From positions 26,958,595-27,022,594 of the forward strand of contig OZ024823.1 of assembly GCA_964016985.1 (NCBI GenBank): 64,000 nucleotides of DNA. Reading direction: 5' to 3'. The first letter of the stretch is position 1. Each line of letters begins with the position of its first letter. The DNA is from Anodontia alba. Taxonomy: Eukaryota > Mollusca > Bivalvia > Lucinida > Lucinidae. Below the pieces are notes generated by a model. That model saw nothing but the letters and a program-made list of their open reading frames with translations. It was not told the DNA's origin and made no database searches. The position numbers and the translations under genes are program-made. Of the stretch, positions 35,601 through 43,131 are shown piece after piece.

Positions 35601-38600
35601 GTACTTGATCCAGGTTGTTGATACAAATTCACATACTTAATGACAAACAGTGCAGAGCCAGATCAGTTGGCTTCTTCAGAATGAATACTTAGCATGAACC
35701 AAGACCCTGTGTACAATATTGGTGGAATCTGGGTGGTGTCTCAATGGTTGATTCTTAACCCTGGATTCTGAAGAAGCCAACTGATCTGGATCTGCACAAT
35801 TTGTCAGTCAGTATGAGAATTTGTATCAAAAACCTGAACAAAATAATCTGATTGGAAGATGACAATTAGAAGTGGGCATGGTATCTTAGTTTATTCAGCA
35901 TGACAAGGTTAATGTTTATTCACAAGCCACATGCATAAAAAGTTAGTGTAATGACTCACCAGATGCATGCTTCCTTGAAGCTGTCCTGTTCTGTACATGG
36001 TTTGAAATAGGCTATTCACATATTTACATTTCAGTGGCATGACTGACATAATCAAACACAGTCTTGGCTCATTAACTTAAGTAACAATAGTAATAATTTG
36101 GAAAGTTTTCATCTTATCTTGGCAAAAACTATGAAAATATGAAATTCTGATCTATGAGTAAAGCTGTGGTTGCTCTGCTGAAAACTTCCCGTCAGGGGTG
36201 TATTACACACACACACACACACACACACAACACACACACACACACAAATTGAAAAAGACAAAAAAAATCAATGACCAGCTAGGAAGGAAAAGTTTGTTAA
36301 TAATGATTATATCAACAGATTATAACAGAACAGATTAGTTTATTTCATTCTTTATTTATCTGAACAGTATAGCCACAACATACTGCTGATACTCATCAGA
36401 ACTGACTCACACCTCAAGGAAACAAGTACATATCAGTCTACTCATTTCAAATGCTTTCATGGGTCAATTATTATCTACACGATATGTTTCCATTGTTTGA
36501 TGCTTTTATTTGTGTTGAGGTTTGACAGCCAAATCAACCCAATGGGGTCATGTTGAGCGCAGTTAGTTTACCTAACCACACGTTTACTGGGCAGGCTTAG
36601 TCCTCTAAGCGGTTAACCATTGTTTGATGCAATTATCTCAACCACTTCCTTTATCTGAGCTTTGTTGAAATTGTTATTCTAAAGATAAAAGTTTGGAAAT
36701 ATAGCAGTGATTATAAGACTCTATCTGTAAGACAAAACTTGGACAACCTATTTAACTCTTCTCTTGCTGAACACGACATGCCTTGTCTTAGCAAACAGTG
36801 TAGATCCAGATCAGTTGGCTTCTGAAGAAGCCAACTGATCTGGATCTGCACTGTTTGGCATTAAATATGTGAATTTCTATCAAAAACCTGGATCAAGTAA
36901 TCTGATTGGCTGTAAATTAGAAGTGGGCATGGCATCTTAATTTATTCAGCATGACAAGGGTTAACAGCTGCCTTTGGAACTTTTATAGTTGTAAAATCCA
37001 TAATACATTTATCTGATATCTGCACCAGCAAATTTGAGCAGCTTTAACAATATTCTAAACTTCTGTACTTAAGTATTAGCCACAATTTATTATCATTATT
37101 GCAGAAAAACAAGAGGCCCATAGGACATGACTTGATCACTAGAGTGAAACAGCCATTGTATATCTGCAGATGCCATTGTAACATGCCCATAAATGGTAAA
37201 AACCAATAAAAGATAAATTTCTTCTCCAGAACCAAGAAAGAACTGAGGCTGAATCTTGGCACTGGGCATCAGGAAAAGGAGGTCTACCAAGATTGTTCAA
37301 ATAACGATCCTTCACGTTAATAGGTTTTACCCAAATGGTCATGGTGGCAATTTTTAATGCCAGTTCCAAATTAGAAGGGTATCCACATAAAATTTTTCTC
37401 ATTGTTTCACAAAGACATATAAATTAGGAACACATTAGAGTGCCTAGCTGATGTGCTTCTAATAAGTACCCAAAACATACATTTTAATGGAGAAATAAGA
37501 AAAATATCAGTACTTTTTGGCAGAAAAATGCACCTTATCAGGAGCTATGAGTTCCCAATATTTTTTGCAAACTAGAAAGCTCTTATCTCAAAGATACTTC
37601 ATATGCAATTTGACTACTTGTAAGTCTATGGGATCTATCAATTGCCATCAAAATGGGGATTGTGTGCAAAAGGACAAGTAGTTTGTATAGCAATGGATGA
37701 ACAGACAAATACATGTATATAGACACACTAACACTAAAGAGGTGACCATGTTACACACTCCACAATCAGGGCCTGACAAATCTATTGCCCAGCTGCCCTG
37801 GACAAGTCCAAATTTTGGCTGGGCAAGTGAGTTTTTATCAACAGGTGTATTGAAGCAGATATATGTAAACAAAATATGAAAGATAACCTACCATTTTTTT
37901 CACCATCCTAACTGTCCAAAAATTCTCAAAGCTTCTAAATTCTGTCAATATCAGATCACTTAATGACCTCTGGTCAAACATTAGCCCTTAAAGTGCTAAT
38001 CACAACTGTTGCAAACAACATTTTGATATTTTTTTTATTTTTGTATTTTTCAGAGAAAATAAGTCTTGACATTTCATGTGAATTACCAATACCACCCTAT
38101 TTTCTCAGAAAAAGTAGGAAAAATAATTTAGAAATAAAAAGACCAATTTTCTCTGAAAAAATAGGAAAACCGATTTAGAATATCTGTTACAATTTTGGTA
38201 GCGTTTTAAAGGTAAGTTACAGTTATTCCATTGTGTACAGAATATGAGATACATGTACAATGTCAGAAAATGTACCTTTGGACATGTGCACCCTGGGAAG
38301 ATTCAGATCAGCCTGCACATTTCCAGTCTGATCAGAATCTTCCCTGGGAGCATTTTGGATAACCAAGGATGCAATATGTCCTTGTGCAGACAACAGAGAC
38401 TAATCAGAATGTCCGGATGCACAGGCTGATTTGAATCTTCATTGAGTGCATATCTCTTATGTTTTCTCTCGCTGTGGATCATATGTAATTTTCTAGTACT
38501 TTATTGTCATCATCATATTCACAGTTAAGGAAAAGTGATAATTATCACATCATGTACAGCACCACATTATTCAATCTTCATAAACAAGTAAACTGGTTTA

Positions 38601-41271
38601 AAATAAACAGCTGTCGGGAAAAGGTGAATGAAGCTTCGTTCCACCTTTAGCATGAAGGGCCCAGCTGTTCAAAACTAACGATATCATTAAAACTTTCATC
38701 ATTTAATATGGCATATATGCTAATTTCTGCTGAAAAAGTGGGAGTAGCTTAAAAGCTAATCACATTTTTTCAGCAAAAGTACTTTTGAATTAGATATTGT
38801 ACTTAGTAGAACAGTTTACATTTTGGCCAATAATGCACTTGTTAAGCTAGCGATGCTTTGAACAACTGGGCCCTGAATTTAGAGACATTTAAGGAGATTG
38901 GATACATTTGGAAGTCTTTCTGGCATTTTGACATTTTTTGTGACTTTCTGTTTGCTTTTTTTCACTTCTGAAACAGGTCCAGTCTAAATGGAGTTTGCAG
39001 CCAAATTCTCCCTAAGGCAGCAAATTCTTTTGCTATAGAGCAGACCTTTTTTTTGAAGGGAAGCAAAAACAATTTTGAAAGAGCTACCACCTCTGAAAGT
39101 GTATTTATTCCACATCAGCACTATATTCAGGGACAGTGTAAGTGAATGTCTTATCTTTAGCATGCTACAGGGGAAACAGAATGTTCAAAGGCACTGAAGG
39201 AATACATTTCAAAAAGAATGCATTTAGAGCTAATTTTTGCCTACCTTTACAAGGAAATCATTCCAGCAAAAATACTTTTCTGATACATGAAATCCATATC
39301 ATGTTCTTAAAGAGGGCCACTTAAGGGAGAGAATCTGCTCCCACATGGAAAGAATTATTCTTTCAGGTCAGAAATCAATTTTATAAAGTCAATTTTATTA
39401 AAAAAAAAAAAGATATGAGCCATTAAGACATAAGATTTAATCATAGCATCAAATAAGATGATATTATAACTGATACTGCTCCATATAAGACACCTTTTTT
39501 TTCAATCGAAAAGATGACATTTTCTAGCTTGCCCAGAAAAATGTATGTTATATAGGAAAAGGCAGTGAATTTCAGCATTTTCCTGATAAAATACTTCACT
39601 GGGCAAGTAGATTAAATTTTGATTTGTTTTTCCCACAACTTATTTCAAAGGCTGCGATATTTGCCAAACATCATTTTTTGCCATGAGAAACTGGCCACTT
39701 ATTTTTTATTGACATACAATGGACTGGTTTCCTCTGCAAAACACTGGAATTTCTCAGTGACTTTTTGCACAAAAATACTCTTTCACACTATCACTGACTT
39801 ACTCCATGAATTTTCTTCCATGTGAAAATTAAATATGGTATATACCCCAAGAACATCATGAAAACATGCCTATATAATTTTGACCTTTCTTAAATCCCAC
39901 TTTTATCTAGTAAAACAGGGGTGTAAAAGGTATATATTATATTATCTTATTTCTGCTCAAAAACATAGATTGTGGGTGCTCATTAGAACTGCCTCATTGA
40001 GGCAGTTCTAATGAGTACCACAATCTATATTTTGAGCAGAAATATGAAAAATATCAAACTTTTTTATCTGAAAATTTTCATTTTTTGTTTGTAATGCTGG
40101 TACAGATAGATCTGAGCCAAATGTAAGAAGAACCAGATCAGATGTCAGGGTCTACACAGCCTATCACTCATCCAGCAGTAATTTGACTCATGTATGAATA
40201 AGTACCGGTAGTCAAACAGACTTTTCAAATTCTAGGCCAGGTAAGGTAATGAGTGCCAATATTTACGGTAAATACTGTATTGACTATTGACATATGCTTG
40301 TCTTATGTTTACAAACTACATGAGCTACTCGAAAGCATACATGTATCAATTACAAATATTTTTTTCATGTAGAATGAAGAAAAAATATTAATCAAGATAC
40401 CACTGTTAAGGAGCATTTGATATTTCTTGAATGATGTTCTCTAGTTCTCCATAGAAACTTATGTTGTGGGTACTCATTAGAAGTGCCTCAGTGAGGCAGT
40501 CCTAATGAGTACCCACAACATATTTTTATTGAAAAAAAAATAAATAAGACAAATTGTCACCAAATACTCTTCCTTCAAGGGGAACACAATATAAGTTGTA
40601 AGTATATCTTGGAGTAAAGTGCTTAACAAGCCATTTATTTTGATGCAAGACTTTTCAAAATCGGCCTAGAAATAAGGAAGTTATGGTGGTTTGAATATAT
40701 TTAAAATGGCTGTCATGGATGCCACCATATTGTAGGCTTTGTGACATCAAACAGTCCAAATTAAATATGCAAAACCAAATTTTAAAGGGTTTTTAAGAAT
40801 AATTTTGCTACAATTTTTTATAATCTTTTAATTCTAGTGACAAGCAATCATTTCCCTCAAAATAAACCACTTTTATAGAATAACTACCTTTATGAAACAA
40901 ATTTAATTTTAAGAAACCTCATTAAATATTCAAAATGGCAGCACCCATACCACCAATGTTAAAAATATTCAATTGTCTACAACTTACTTAATTTTCCACA
41001 GATTTTGATCAAATTTGTGTCAAAATTCATTGTTTGTAAAGTTCTTTACTTTAAAGCGCAATAACTTACGGTTACGTTCCCCTTTAACAACTCCGCTGCC
41101 TCTTATCTCAATGGCTGACATACATGTATTACCTGGTGTTGACATGCTGCTGTCATCGGCTCCAGTAAAGGTGCCAAAATCATCATCATCATCATCACCC
41201 CAGTTATCAAATCCACCCGAGTCATCAATCGGTGGTGGAGATGATGAGACTATTGGGATGAAGTTTGACAT
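14496..41271 (-). CDS. AFTPH: aftiphilin homologue, five-exon spliced CDS, 3' end not found
   Basis: Joined exons in transcript order are 41133-41271, 29630-31524, 25476-25594, 17096-17219 and 14496-14648: 2430 nt, 810 codons. Every junction has GT/AG and a matching phase (1, 0, 2, 0). Known role of the family: a clathrin accessory protein that binds AP-1 and clathrin at the trans-Golgi network and endosomes. Seen here: an N-terminal SSSPPP motif followed by an Asp run and DDFGTF, as in vertebrate aftiphilin. A long acidic Ser/Asp/Glu-rich middle follows, with repeated [DE]FxxF or WAAF motifs, then a conserved C-terminal block containing VDTRNI and MLEPTK. An in-frame TAG lies nine codons before the ATG, fixing the start. 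The human protein is roughly 930 residues, and its final part, about 100 residues, is not seen here. The introns (2-12 kb) are almost wholly mobile DNA. Identity is strong; exact ends of the transcript are unknown. Confidence 0.9.
14685..14865. mobile_element. ATTAGAAGYGCCTC-family MITE beside AFTPH exon 5
   Basis: Near-perfect hairpin centred on GAAGCGCCTCGGTGAGGCGC TTC, with outer arms TTATTTCTCCATGAAAACAT and its reverse. It starts about 35 bp upstream of the exon 5 acceptor. Confidence 0.8.
15015..15235. mobile_element. MITE with GTAAATGTCCTAAAATTT ends, AFTPH intron 4
   Basis: Same family as 25241-25460, with the right end diverged (GAATTTTAGGACCTACCG); central palindrome AGACTGCTCCTGAAGGAGCG at 15073-15142. 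Confidence 0.7.
15340..15650 (-). other. Unexplained coding-like stretch in AFTPH intron 4
   Basis: The minus strand has a 74-codon ORF rich in Lys, Arg, Gln and Thr (SRGTKRRRAEKQIRSTQ); the plus strand is also open for 80 codons. Both may be translations of an old repeat. It cannot be an AFTPH exon, since exons 4 and 5 already join in phase. Confidence 0.35.
15652..15955 (-). mobile_element. SINE family A, full length, AFTPH intron 4
   Basis: Complete copy with well-kept A and B boxes in the head (about 15880-15953) and a TTTGTGTTGAGGTTTTACGG tail. The 67-aa ORF on its minus strand is a repeat translation. Confidence 0.9.
16128..16320. mobile_element. MITE with TAACCCTTGTCCTGCTGAA ends
   Basis: TTAACCCTTGTCCTGCTGAA and TTCAGCAGGACAAGAGTTAA ends, central GTGCAGATCCAGA palindrome. 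More copies are at 6355-6550 (partial), 35550-35920, 36750-36965 and 42405-42615. Confidence 0.75.
16600..16712. repeat. Short palindromic repeat
   Basis: GTATACATTATATAGTAAAA + TGACCATTTATGGTCATTTT and the reverse arm form a hairpin; it is part of an unnamed MITE starting about 16,530. Confidence 0.6.
16713..17016 (-). mobile_element. SINE family A, full length, 80 bp from AFTPH exon 4
   Basis: Nearly identical to the copy at 15652-15955, with a few base changes. It interrupts an ACAACACAG sequence, which is found on both sides (16698-16707 and 17019-17027) and is probably its target duplication. Confidence 0.9.
17096..17219 (-). CDS. AFTPH: AFTPH exon 4, conserved C-terminal domain
   Basis: 124 nt: one base completing a Ser codon, then 41 codons. 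The acceptor is TTTTTCAG|TGAG and the donor ATATA|GTAAGT. The peptide has ESDIWYNM, ALTYHW and VDTRNI, matching the conserved aftiphilin block with a DxW motif, a YxW motif and a DTRNI sequence. A SINE ends about 80 bp past the donor and an inverted-repeat element starts about 35 bp before the acceptor. Confidence 0.88.
17257..17502. mobile_element. MITE with GAGGGTTGAGCGCAAGACTA ends, beside AFTPH exon 4
   Basis: 20-bp inverted ends (17257-17276 and 17478-17498); the centre AGGTGCCATTGCTCATACGA + GCAATGGCACCT is a palindrome. Confidence 0.78.
17505..18350. other. No gene seen, AFTPH intron 3
   Basis: AT-rich with poly-T tracts at 17829-17850 and 18277-18300. A 117-codon plus-strand ORF depends on the poly-T Phe run and shows no family feature. 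Confidence 0.5.
18399..18706. mobile_element. Inverted-repeat element split by a SINE
   Basis: Left arm AGCATTCTTTATAAATCTAT + AGCGAGCCGTTATC (18399-18432), right arm its near-exact reverse complement (18673-18706). Between them are about 30 bp and the headless SINE. Confidence 0.7.
18462..18672 (-). mobile_element. SINE family A lacking its tRNA head, inside an inverted-repeat element
   Basis: The tail and body are intact but the tRNA-like head is absent. The element stops at CAATCTCC and the flanking MITE arm begins at once. It lies inside the inverted-repeat element 18399-18706, in AFTPH intron 3. Confidence 0.8.
18798..23045 (+). mobile_element. Tandem-repeat element, family 1 (AAGATGGC array), Helentron-like architecture
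   Basis: Starts ACAAGAG followed by the palindrome GGCCCATGGGCC (18804-18815). GCTCACCTGAG at 18823-18833 is repeated in reverse at 23030-23040 (11 bp, perfect). The end has a hairpin with stem TAGCTCACC (23007-23042). Between them are about 26 monomers of roughly 145 bp, each with ATTTTAGCTATTTTTGATC, TACAAGTCACCC, GCTTCCTA and an AAGATGG...CCATCTT palindrome. Subterminal inverted repeats of about 11 bp, a central tandem array and a 3' hairpin are the known features of Helentron-associated elements in bivalves (Pearl/CvA type); the assignment is inference. It lies in AFTPH intron 3. Confidence 0.75.
23206..23508 (-). mobile_element. SINE family A, full length, AFTPH intron 3
   Basis: Full copy, more diverged than those at 15.6 and 16.7 kb. 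The tRNA-like head ends GCCACCAAGGCTGGC. Confidence 0.85.
23564..25236 (+). mobile_element. Tandem-repeat element, family 2, Helentron-like architecture
   Basis: Starts ACAAGAG, then a hairpin GCTCCGC-CAA-GCGGGGC. ATTATACG at 23587-23594 is repeated in reverse at 25228-25235. About six monomers of 135-165 bp (24290-25160) carry GGGGCATAACTCTGC, TTGGTGGACTGTAACC, CACATCATGGTCTAAC and TTTCAGCTTGATCGGATG. Then come GGAGGGACAGATGGACG and a terminal hairpin (25205-25232, arms ATACG...CCGTTT and AAACGG...CGTAT). Three long poly-A tracts interrupt the left half. It lies in AFTPH intron 3, just downstream of exon 3. Confidence 0.7.
24120..24170. repeat. Poly-A tract
   Basis: About 24 consecutive A after GAAG, with shorter ones at 23,940 and 24,040; inside the family 2 tandem element. 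Confidence 0.9.
25241..25460. mobile_element. MITE with ATGGTAAATGTCCTAAAATT ends, next to the AFTPH exon 3 donor
   Basis: 21-bp perfect inverted ends (25241-25261 and 25440-25460). An internal GTAGACCCTGATCAGACTGC palindrome is at 25345-25402. A related copy is at 15015-15235. Confidence 0.8.
25476..25594 (-). CDS. AFTPH: AFTPH exon 3
   Basis: 119 nt, 39 codons plus two bases, with acceptor TTGCAG|ACC and donor AACAG|GTATAT. The peptide begins TKQEKVLLAV and contains TGCFSSVLSI followed by an acidic stretch. It lines up with the vertebrate aftiphilin segment that has a Leu-rich start, a conserved CFPS-type element and then an acidic stretch. No stop occurs in frame, and the phase matches exon 2 (0) and exon 4 (2/1). 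This exon is too short to be found by ORF length. The donor lies only about 14 bp from the end of a MITE. Confidence 0.85.
25971..26143 (-). mobile_element. SINE family A body fragment, AFTPH intron 2
   Basis: Body only (CTTAGTCCTCTACGTGGTTA to TCCACAAAAGAATGT), with neither tail nor tRNA head. Confidence 0.7.
26254..26472. mobile_element. Palindromic MITE, GGGCCCAGTTGTTC family, AFTPH intron 2
   Basis: Complete copy, in inverted order relative to 1626-1860. The 62-aa ORF in it is a shadow. Confidence 0.8.
26620..26800. mobile_element. Hairpin MITE, GACATTTCATG family, AFTPH intron 2
   Basis: Arms with TTCTTACTTTTCCCAGAAAA and TTTTCTAGGACAAATAAGAA, centre GCAAATTGGGAGACAATTTGC. Confidence 0.7.
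27060..28990 (+). mobile_element. Tandem-repeat element, family 4 (~190-bp monomers)
   Basis: Starts ACAAGC followed by the palindrome AAATTCCATGGGGAATTT (27066-27083). It has about eight monomers of ~190 bp with TTTCAGGATTCTGAAAAA, CATGCATATCTTCAG, CTGTGGGAGGAGTTAAGGGG, GGTACCTACTCCCTATA and AATGTCTAAGTTAAAAATG. The last unit runs into a non-matching 330-bp tail with an (ACAA)n stretch near 28950. The 64-residue ORFs in this stretch are repeat translations. It lies in AFTPH intron 2. Confidence 0.7.
29006..29540 (-). mobile_element. Tandem-repeat element, family 5, reversed
   Basis: On the minus strand it starts ACTAGAGCAAGTCGATGG, with the palindrome CGATGGCAAGCCATCG at 29512-29527. It holds two copies of a ~300-bp unit (TAGCTAGAACCTTGAAAC, GGTGATAACC, ATGGATGAGGACTGGAGG) and ends with ACAGACGGATGGATGGAC. 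The terminal hairpin at 29009-29043 has outer arms TATCCC and GGGGATA. Its left end as drawn lies about 90 bp from the AFTPH exon 2 donor. Confidence 0.65.
29630..31524 (-). CDS. AFTPH: AFTPH exon 2, large acidic disordered region
   Basis: This exon is 1895 nt and covers residues 47-678 of the model. The acceptor is CTTTTAG|GT and the donor is AATATG|GTAAGT. The protein is poor in hydrophobic residues and rich in Ser, Asp, Glu and Asn, so it is probably disordered. Near its end it has a cluster of short linear motifs: FDDFSGF (about residue 553), DDFAAF (589), FADFGS (600), WAAFSE (621) and DDWAAFG (646). In aftiphilin such [DE]FxxF/W motifs bind adaptor ear domains. Another WN-type motif pair sits at the very start. 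The opposite strand has only short open frames, which are shadows. Confidence 0.9.
32235..32517 (-). mobile_element. SINE family A, nearly full, AFTPH intron 1
   Basis: Part of the tail (GGTTTTACGGCCCAG) is deleted. The body and tRNA-like head are present, ending GAGCCACCAAGGCCAGC. Confidence 0.8.
32977..33897 (+). mobile_element. Tandem-repeat element, family 3 copy A
   Basis: Begins GCACCGCAAGCATAATACCC. It has about five monomers of ~150 bp with AGCAAGTTTGGTTAAAATCC, GTTATCATCCGGAAACGAAA, ATATGGGCGTGTCTC and CAGATAACTCCGTAAA, then ACAGATGGACAGATGG. It ends in a 12-bp perfect stem, ATACCCCACCAC / GTGGTGGGGTAT with loop TATTGT (33864-33893). Copy B is at 46978-47690. It sits inside another repetitive block in AFTPH intron 1. 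Confidence 0.75.
35087..35121 (-). mobile_element. SINE family A tail fragment
   Basis: 35 bp of the 3' tail only (TTTGTGTTGAGGGTTTACAG and the next 15 bp), set inside the degenerate array. Confidence 0.65.
35550..35920. mobile_element. MITE with TAACCCTTGYC ends and a ~95-bp centre insertion, AFTPH intron 1
   Basis: Both arms carry AGATCAGTTGGCTTCTTCAG or its reverse. Where other copies have only the hairpin turn, this one has an extra segment with CCAAGACCCTGTGTACAATA. Confidence 0.65.
36198..36246. repeat. (CA)n microsatellite
   Basis: About 22 CA units with one break (ACAACACA), in AFTPH intron 1. Confidence 0.95.
36508..36621 (-). mobile_element. SINE family A, 5'-truncated, AFTPH intron 1
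   Basis: The tail and the first half of the body, ending at GCGGTTAACCA. CCATTGTTTGATGC occurs on both sides (36490-36503 and 36618-36631) and is a probable 14-bp target duplication. Confidence 0.8.
36750..36965. mobile_element. MITE with TAACYCTTGTC ends, AFTPH intron 1
   Basis: The centre at 36795-36862 is a 34-bp-arm palindrome turning at GGCTTCTGAAGAAGCC. Confidence 0.78.
37109..37385 (+). mobile_element. 5' fragment of a family-1-like element
   Basis: Starts ACAAGAGGCCCATAGGACAT, the same head as the element at 18798, with a decayed palindrome and TGATCACTAGAGTGA. It lacks the tandem array and 3' hairpin and runs into a MITE at about 37,390. It lies in AFTPH intron 1. Confidence 0.5.
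37390..37555. mobile_element. ATTAGAAGYGCCTC-family MITE, diverged
   Basis: GAAATAAGAAAAATATCAGT and CAGGAGCTATGAG on the right; the left arm is decayed. Confidence 0.6.
37980..38215. mobile_element. MITE with TTAGCCCTTAAAGYGCYAAT ends, AFTPH intron 1
   Basis: Left end as in 10275-10490; the AATTTAGAAATA / AATAGGAAAA segment is duplicated inside. Confidence 0.55.
38657..38875. mobile_element. Palindromic MITE, GGGCCCAGTTGTTC family, AFTPH intron 1
   Basis: Complete copy with AGGGCCCAGCTGTTCAAA and TTTGAACAACTGGGCCCT ends. Confidence 0.8.
39935..40080. mobile_element. ATTAGAAGYGCCTC-family MITE, very regular hairpin
   Basis: Centre CTCATTAGAACTGCCTCATT + GAGGCAGTTCTAATGAG, with TTTCTGCTCAAAAACATAGA and its reverse outside. 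Confidence 0.78.
40435..40565. mobile_element. ATTAGAAGYGCCTC-family MITE
   Basis: Centre CTCATTAGAAGTGCCTCAGT + GAGGCAGTCCTAATGAG, outer arms TCTCCATAGAAACTTATGTT and a poly-A-expanded right arm. Confidence 0.7.
40574..41094. mobile_element. Inverted-repeat element with AAAGGGGAACGYAA ends, beside AFTPH exon 1
   Basis: Left CAAGGGGAACACAATATAAG, right GTTACGTTCCCCTTTAAC. A middle segment with AATATTCAAAATGGCAGCAC is shared with 35390-35530, a second partial copy. Confidence 0.6.
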
Positions 41272-41309
41272 TGCTGTCTGTTTCCCCTCTACTTCCTACG
41301 AGACATCAT
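41133..41309 (-). CDS. AFTPH: AFTPH exon 1 (ATG at 41271; short 5' UTR to a predicted acceptor)
   Basis: Coding part is 41133-41271, 46 codons plus one base, with donor CCAG|GTAATA. It holds SSSPPP, six Asp in a row and FGTF, which fits an AP-1 gamma-ear binding motif of the acidic-FGxF type. Upstream, TTTATTCCAG looks like a splice acceptor, so 41272-41309 is probably 5' UTR of the same exon and the true first exon lies further right. That 38-nt leader starts with ATGATG and contains a six-codon upstream ORF ending in TAG, which could lower translation (inference). A 520-bp inverted-repeat element ends about 37 bp beyond the donor. Confidence 0.85.
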
Positions 41310-41536
41310 CTGGAATAAACAATGGACCTTTGACAGTTGCAATGTAAATTTGCTAAAATGATGGAAAATAGAGTTCAGTAAACTGCATATTTTTCATTGC
41401 AGTGGACCTCTAATGACCCATCATTTTTGCTATTGAAATGCAAGGAAAATGGAAAAGTTTTCATTAAGTACTGTTCATCTTTTGCAGGCATTTGTACAAG
41501 CATACTTTACACAATACATGTAAGCGGCTACCTGAA

Positions 41537-41540
<4 letters not shown>

Positions 41541-41602
<62 letters not shown>

Positions 41603-41603
41603 T
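41541..41603. repeat. (TG)n followed by poly-G
   Basis: About 23 TG units with one break, then some 18 G residues; it lies just upstream (5' side) of AFTPH exon 1. Confidence 0.95.
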
Positions 41604-41919
41604 GAAATGATACCCTAGATAGAGACAAAACCCTCCCTATTTTTTCACTCTCAGAGTCGCAGTTTTAAACATAGAAAGAATTACATCTGTTATAAATTGA
41701 ATTATCTAACTACTATATCCTGGCATATTCATTTTAGTATACCTATAACTGATTTATCCATATATTTAACCATCTGCCTGACTTCTGTTGCAGTGCTAAA
41801 GCCTGTTGGTATTGTACATGTAAAATTGCTAAACAGTACAATTCATGAAAAGAATGACAAAGCCATTGGACTGTGAAATATATGCCATGGTCACAAAATA
41901 AAATCACAGTGCTTCACTA

Positions 41920-42235
41920 ACTGTCAAAATCAGGAAGTCCCAGGACTTCCTAGCTCCAATGTCTGGAAGTTCTGGTGATCAAAATTTTTCACTCACTTTC
42001 AGAAATTCAACCTCAATATTCTTAAACTCTCATTTATGGAGTAAAACCACTATTATTAAGCTAAATAACACATAAATTAATTCTACATTTTTGTTATAAA
42101 TGACTAAATATCTTTAAAAGTTGGGAGTCCCAGACTTCCTGGCATTGATTTTTGGAAGTCCCAGGGCAATTTTTGGGAGTCTCTGACTCCCACACTTCCC
42201 TTAATGCAAGCACTGAAATCAGCTTTTGAGTCCTT
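41920..42235. repeat. Element with GGAAGTCCCAGGACTTCC repeats
   Basis: GGAAGTCCCAGGACTTCC at about 41932-41950, followed by GGAGTCCCAGACTTCC, GGAAGTCCCAGG and GGGAGTCTCTGACTCCC. The repeated palindromic cores suggest an internal binding-site array of a non-autonomous transposon. Confidence 0.5.
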
Positions 42236-42404
42236 TTTAGGGATGGAAGTGCATGCCAGGTCTGATGACTTTTGGGCATACATTTAATCAGAAACATAGC
42301 TAAATGCTACTACTGACCTAAAAATAGTATAACAATGTCATTAGACCATATAATAATTAATTTAGATAATGATCATAACATTATACTAATCAGAGGAGTT
42401 GCTA

Positions 42405-42615
42405 ACTTTTGTCCTGCTGAATAAATTGATGCCATACTCCTCTCTAATTTTCAGCCAATCAGATTACTTGATCTGGACTTCTGCTATAAATTCACATACT
42501 TAATGGCAAACAGTGGAGATCCAGATCAGTTGGCTTCTTCAGAAGCCAACTAATCTGGATCTGCACTGTTTGCAAAGGCAGGGTATATCCGGGTTCAGCA
42601 GGACAATGGTTATGG
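42405..42615. mobile_element. MITE with TTGTCCTGCTGAA ends
   Basis: Complete hairpin, turning at GGCTTCTTCAGAAGCC, ends TTTTGTCCTGCTGAATAAAT and GTTCAGCAGGACAATGG. Confidence 0.75.
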
Positions 42616-43131
42616 AGGGGAATTTGATGATGGTAACTTTTTCTAGTTCTCCATAAAAACATATTTTGTGGATAGAAGTTTTTTATGGAGAAATAAGAGA
42701 AAATGCCCCAGATGCCCCAGATTTACATGTATTATAAAATACTCATTTATCACAAGTCCTCTGTAATAATGACACTACTGTGTGAAGCACGGTCAGGGAG
42801 ACAAGCACAGAGAACTCAATGAAACCATTAGAATTTACTGATGTTAACTATGTGTAAGTTTGAACTGCATCAGGTATGAATACTCTGCACCAACATACTG
42901 GGAAATTGATTTGAAACACACTGTCAACATAGTAAACAAGATTCCTGGTACATTTATAAGTGACAGCTATTGTTGTTGAAACTGCATTCAAGAGAAACTG
43001 CATAAATTTCATCCATCATTTATGCCTTTCATTATTGTTATACGTGTATTTGAGCATCCCACTGTTATTAATATACGCCTGACTCTATGAAAAAAACACA
43101 CACAAACCCACCCCCCCCCCACAAAAAAAAA

